From positions 1-15,360 of the forward strand of contig CAYSCH010000233.1 of NCBI GenBank assembly GCA_964429355.1: 15,360 nt of DNA, in the 5' to 3' direction. Made by a program: the position numbers and the translations under genes. The notes under the pieces are model-generated. The model worked only from the letters and a program-made list of their open reading frames with translations, had not been told where the DNA came from and searched no databases. This document shows positions 12,210 to 15,360 of this stretch, piece after piece (position 1 is the stretch's first letter; each line of letters starts with the position of its first letter). Origin of the DNA: JAAYAY01 sp964429355. Lineage in GTDB: Bacteria; Planctomycetota; Planctomycetia; Pirellulales; Thermoguttaceae.

Positions 12210-13769
12210 ATGTCACATTCTCACGAACTGTCTGGATGCGTTTGTTGTTCCATGAGTCGCCGCGGGTTCTTGGCCGGGTGCGCAACGTGTGCCGGGGCGA
12301 TGGTGATTCCGATTGCAGGCAAGGTCGCCTTGGCGGCGGGCCCCAAGACGAAGCGGGTTCGCGTGGTCTACTCGCTCCATGCCGACGTCCAGCCCGGCCC
12401 CGACTGGCCGAATGTGGGATTCGATTTCAAGCCGGTCATGGAGAAGATGACCGCGGCGCTGTCGGAAGGCTGCCCGGAGATCGAGTTTATTCCCACGATG
12501 GCCACCGGTGAGGACCAGGCCAAGGAGATCCTGTCCAAGGATGCCGAGGCAAATATCGACGGCTACGTGGTCCTGCAGATGAACTGCTGGAACCGTGTTG
12601 TGCAAACGCTCGTTACGTCGGGCAAACCGGTGCTGTATGCCGATTTTCTCTATGCAGGCAGCGGCGGATTCCTGGTCTACACGGCCGGTTTCCTTCGCCA
12701 GGCGGCGCCGAATTTCGGCTTCATCGGCTCGTCCCAGTTTGCCGACGTGGTGGAAGCAGCCAAGTGCTTTTCGGCGATCGAAAAGGCTGACCAGTTCGGC
12801 GCGGCGGTGGCCAAGGTGCGGGTTGCCAGGACGAAGGTGGCCGGCAGCCAGGAGTGCAAGGCCGACAAGTTGGCAGTGCTTTCGCCTTCCGAGTGGAAGG
12901 AAAAGATGAAGCAGTCTAAGATCCTCACCGTGGGAGGCGAAGGTTGGCAAGGGCCCAAACCGGTGATCGAAGAGCTCGGCGTGCAGGTTATCGAGATCCC
13001 CTATGCCGAGGTGAACGACGCCTGGAAGGCGGCCGACAAGGACCAGGCCCGCCAGGTGGCCGACATGTGGGAAAAGCGGGCCAAGACGATTGCCGGCGTC
13101 TCCCGTGAGACCCTGGAGACTTCGGCGGCCATGTATCTCGGCCAGAAGGCCGTGCTCAAGAAGCACGGCGCCGATGCGATCACGATCAACTGCCTTGGCG
13201 GGTTCTACGGCGGGCATATCCATGCCTACCCCTGCCTGGGATTCCACGAGCTGTGCAACGAAGGGTTCGTGGGGGCCTGCGAAAACGACCTGGTTTCAAC
13301 GGCCACGATGGTTGCCCTGAAGAATCTGACCGGCGGCCGTACCGGGTTCATCTCCGACCCGGTGATCGACATTGCCAACCGGCAGATTATCTATGCTCAT
13401 TGCGTGGCGCCGAATCGCGCGTTTGGGCCCGAAGGGGAGGATAACCCGATCGAAATCCTCACCCATTCCGAGGATCGGCAAGGGGCGTCGGTCCGCTCCC
13501 TGTTGCCGCTGGGGTACATGACCACGACGGTGGAGCTGGCATCGCACCGCAAGGAACTGCTGTTCCATCGCGGCAAAGCGGTTGCCAATATCATCGAGGA
13601 TCGTGCCTGCCGCACCAAGCTGGCTGCAGAGCCGGATGGCGACCTGGAAAAGCTGTTTACCCAGTGGGACCAGTTCGGCTGGCATCGCGTGACCGTCTAC
13701 GGCGACCTGAAGGAGCCGTTGTTCGAGATTGCCAAGATGCTCAACTGGAAGATCACGGAAGAGGCCTGA
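12210..13769 (+). CDS. Tat-exported L-fucose/L-arabinose isomerase-fold protein
   Basis: Protein of 519 residues from ATG 12210, preceded by GGAGAGGGG; the frame is open further upstream but without a good start. Residues 16-45 are a Tat signal (MSRRGFLAGC, hydrophobic stretch, ALAAGP), preceded by a short leader with cysteines at 10, 12 and 13, and two more at 24 and 27. The mature part has the multi-domain layout of the FucI/AraA superfamily. The N-terminal alpha/beta region includes NIDGYVVLQMNCWNRVVQTL (115-134), and the later region has INCLGGFYGGHIHAYPCLGF (326-345), ACENDLVSTATM (356-367) and YAHCVAPNRAFGP (395-407). Glu358, Asp360 and His397 are candidate metal ligands by analogy. Known relatives are cytoplasmic, Mn-dependent aldose-ketose isomerases; an exported version may isomerise or otherwise bind free sugars outside the membrane, which is inference. 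A hairpin and the GH38 gene follow on the same strand. Fold call good, substrate unknown. Confidence 0.78.
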   Translation: MSHSHELSGCVCCSMSRRGFLAGCATCAGAMVIPIAGKVALAAGPKTKRVRVVYSLHADVQPGPDWPNVGFDFKPVMEKMTAALSEGCPEIEFIPTMATGEDQAKEILSKDAEANIDGYVVLQMNCWNRVVQTLVTSGKPVLYADFLYAGSGGFLVYTAGFLRQAAPNFGFIGSSQFADVVEAAKCFSAIEKADQFGAAVAKVRVARTKVAGSQECKADKLAVLSPSEWKEKMKQSKILTVGGEGWQGPKPVIEELGVQVIEIPYAEVNDAWKAADKDQARQVADMWEKRAKTIAGVSRETLETSAAMYLGQKAVLKKHGADAITINCLGGFYGGHIHAYPCLGFHELCNEGFVGACENDLVSTATMVALKNLTGGRTGFISDPVIDIANRQIIYAHCVAPNRAFGPEGEDNPIEILTHSEDRQGASVRSLLPLGYMTTTVELASHRKELLFHRGKAVANIIEDRACRTKLAAEPDGDLEKLFTQWDQFGWHRVTVYGDLKEPLFEIAKMLNWKITEEA

Positions 13770-13810
13770 GCAGCGTATACCGACCTACGTGAAACCGGAA
13801 ACGAGGGTGG

Positions 13811-13885
13811 CCCCGACGTTTCCTCCGCGAGACATATGCCATTTCGGGCTGTATCGCCGGAGAAACGTCGGGGTGGCGCAGCCAC
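13811..13885. repeat. Large imperfect inverted repeat / hairpin pair after the isomerase-like gene
   Basis: CCCCGACGTTTC (13811-13822) is perfectly complementary to GAAACGTCGGGG (13862-13873). After a single bulged C the pairing continues as TCCG (13824-13827) with CGGA (13858-13861), leaving a loop of about 30 bases. A second small hairpin, GTGGC-GCA-GCCAC (13873-13885), abuts it. The phrase GGGTGG occurs beside both arms (13805-13810 and 13871-13876). No T-run follows, so it is not a canonical intrinsic terminator. It may be an mRNA-stabilising 3' structure, a processed leader for the GH38 gene, or one copy of a dispersed intergenic element. Confidence 0.55.
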
Positions 13886-13954
13886 AAGAGGGAACCCGTC
13901 GGTCTGGCGAGTGGCTCAGACTCCCGTTTGCGGAGGGATTCGCCGTCAGGTTGT

Positions 13955-13966
13955 GTGACGCGTTAC
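13955..13966. promoter_or_regulatory. Near-palindrome GTGACGCGTTAC upstream of the GH38-type gene
   Basis: Twelve bases with one mismatched pair around an ACGCGT core, 34-45 bases before ATG 14000. The symmetry resembles LacI-family operators, though the core is GC rather than the CG centre of the site at 10213-10226. Candidate only. Confidence 0.22.
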
Positions 13967-13999
13967 CCTGTTCCGCCCCTTGGCCCGGAGGACGTTTCG

Positions 14000-15360
14000 A
14001 TGAGATCCGCCTGCCTCGGTCTTGCAGTTGGTATCTGCCTGATTGTCCTATCATCCTCCCAGTGCACCGGTGCTGAAGCGGATACAGGCGCCGCCCAGAA
14101 CACTTGGCCCCAGTTGGAAGAGGTGATCCTGGTCTTCAAGACCCATTTCGACATCGGCTATACCGAAATGGCGTCGAAGGTGGTCGAACGATACCGCACG
14201 TCGATGATCCAGAGCGCCTTGGACGTGGTCGACGACAGCCAAAGCCTGCCCGAAGAGCAGCGGTTCGTCTGGACGCTTCCCGGCTGGCCCTTGGCAGAAA
14301 TCCTCGAAGACTGGGAGGGGCAAACGCCTGAGCGGAAGCAGCGGGTGATGGAGGCCTTTCGCCAGGGACGGTTCGTCGTTCACGGGCTCCCCTTCACGAC
14401 CCACACGGAGACGCTTTCCGAAGAGGATCTCGTTCGCGGACTTGGCTATTCGGACGAGCTTTGTCGGGCCGCCGGCCTGGACCTCGCGCGCGACGCCAAG
14501 ATGACCGACGTGCCTTGCCACAGCTGGATCCTGCCGACGTTGCTGGCCCATGCGGGAATCCAGTTCATGCACGTGGGGGCCAACAGCGCCTCGAGCATTC
14601 CCAAGGTTCCCCTGCTCCACTTTCGCCAGGGGCCCGACGGCTCGCGAGTGCTCACCATGCACGTGAGCGGTTACGGTACGGGTTGTCTGCCGCCGGAGGG
14701 CTGGCCCTACAAGACCTGGCTGGGGCTGATCCACACCGGCGACAACCACGGCCCGCCCCGGCCGGAGGAAGTCCGCAAGCTGCTGGACGAGGTGAGGCAG
14801 AAACTGCCGGGGGTGAAGGTGCGAATCGGCCGCCTTTCGGACTTTAGTCACGCGATTCTCGCCAAGGAGAATCTTGCGGAAATCCCGGTCGTGCGCGGCG
14901 ACACGCCCGATACGTGGATCTACGGTCCCATGTCGGATCCACAGGGGCGGATTGCCGCCCGACGCGCCCAGGTGAACCTGCCCACGGCCGAATCGCTCAG
15001 CACGATGCTCGAGGCGTGGGGGATCGGAGCCAGTGGGGCTGACGCCGCGAAGACGCCCTGGCCATCAATCGCCAATGGTTACGAGCAGAGCCTGCTTTAC
15101 GGCGAGCACACCTGGGGGGCTTCGTTTGGCTGGGTCGGCTACGCGATGTCGTATGCCCCGGATTGGCACGAGCACCTCGACGAGCGGCACGCGAGAATGA
15201 TCGCTTCCTGGGAAGAGCACAGTGCCTATGCCAACCAAGCTGAGTCGTTGAGCACGTCGCTGCTGGATGCGCAGCTCGCCCGGCTTTCGCAGTCGATCGA
15301 CGTCGATCGGTATCGAGTGGCCGTCTACAATCCGCTTCCCTGGAAGCGAGACGGATTGGC
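14000..15360 (+). CDS. GH38-type alpha-mannosidase-like glycosidase, N-terminal part, runs off right edge
   Basis: The frame is open from ATG 14000 to the window end, 453 codons so far. GGAGGA ends seven bases before the start. Residues 1-27 are a Sec signal (core LAVGICLIVLSSS, end GAEA); Cys22 lacks a proper lipobox. The catalytic domain shows FKTHFDIGYT (46-55), with the His49-x-Asp51 pair that binds zinc in family 38. TDVPCHSW (169-176) holds Asp170 as likely nucleophile, and LLYGEHTWG lies near 360. The usual HxDxxW of classical alpha-mannosidases is here HFDIGY, so this is a divergent branch. Family 38 enzymes are retaining, zinc-dependent alpha-mannosidases with a large C-terminal beta region, which would lie beyond the edge. 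It follows the isomerase-like gene by 230 bases on the same strand. An exported glycan-trimming role fits the context; mannose specificity is inferred. Confidence 0.87.
   Translation, partial: MRSACLGLAVGICLIVLSSSQCTGAEADTGAAQNTWPQLEEVILVFKTHFDIGYTEMASKVVERYRTSMIQSALDVVDDSQSLPEEQRFVWTLPGWPLAEILEDWEGQTPERKQRVMEAFRQGRFVVHGLPFTTHTETLSEEDLVRGLGYSDELCRAAGLDLARDAKMTDVPCHSWILPTLLAHAGIQFMHVGANSASSIPKVPLLHFRQGPDGSRVLTMHVSGYGTGCLPPEGWPYKTWLGLIHTGDNHGPPRPEEVRKLLDEVRQKLPGVKVRIGRLSDFSHAILAKENLAEIPVVRGDTPDTWIYGPMSDPQGRIAARRAQVNLPTAESLSTMLEAWGIGASGADAAKTPWPSIANGYEQSLLYGEHTWGASFGWVGYAMSYAPDWHEHLDERHARMIASWEEHSAYANQAESLSTSLLDAQLARLSQSIDVDRYRVAVYNPLPWKRDGL

Noticed and set aside
12213..13247. 344-residue open frame on the minus strand
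   Set aside because: Antisense to the isomerase-fold gene; no ribosome binding site or family motif.
13811..13885. Rho-independent terminator for the isomerase-like gene
   Set aside because: The long loop and lack of a T-run after either hairpin do not fit an intrinsic terminator.
14051..14851. 266-residue open frame on the minus strand
   Set aside because: Antisense to the GH38-type gene, which carries recognisable catalytic motifs.

Overview
This window is about 60% G+C and looks like chromosome from a planctomycete of the Pirellulales/Lacipirellulaceae kind. That rests on gene content, not on a marker gene. The content includes a discoidin plus haem c protein related to the hydrazine synthase alpha subunit, an exported FG-GAP/VCBS propeller, a tandem pair of Tat-exported Gfo/Idh/MocA oxidoreductases, and a Tat-exported sugar-isomerase-fold protein. 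Nothing marks a phage, plasmid, insertion sequence, CRISPR array, tRNA or rRNA.

Layout. Bases 1-435 hold the 5' end of an unrecognised gene leaving on the left (minus strand). Its signal peptide and body are in different frames. A 387-base divergent intergenic region follows, then a 952-residue HzsA-related dihaem protein on the plus strand (823-3681). It converges on a minus-strand block running from 12.0 kb back to 3.8 kb. In transcription order that block is: an acyl-carrier-protein/alpha-oxoamine-synthase fusion (11996-10458), two paralogous Tat-exported Gfo/Idh/MocA oxidoreductases (10192-8894 and 8782-7493), a seven-repeat FG-GAP protein (7409-5148) and a GH10 endo-xylanase (5024-3840). 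A 213-base divergent region separates the block from a plus-strand Tat-exported fucose/arabinose-isomerase-fold protein (12210-13769). A large imperfect hairpin comes next, then a GH38-type alpha-mannosidase-like protein that runs off the right edge (14000 onward).

How the parts may work together. Nearly every product has a Sec or Tat signal, so this reads as an extracytoplasmic carbohydrate-processing region. GH10 and GH38 would release sugars from hemicellulose or glycans, and the exported oxidoreductases and isomerase-fold protein could act on the released sugars. The HzsA-related protein could be an extracytoplasmic redox or sugar-binding partner. The ACP-AONS fusion is the only clearly cytoplasmic product and belongs to lipid or secondary-metabolite chemistry; its link to the rest is unclear. 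The best regulatory signal is a promoter (TTTACA-17-TATGAT) followed by a LacI/CcpA-like operator in front of the first oxidoreductase, which fits sugar-responsive control. Functional links between genes are inference; only families, motifs and DNA signals are seen directly.
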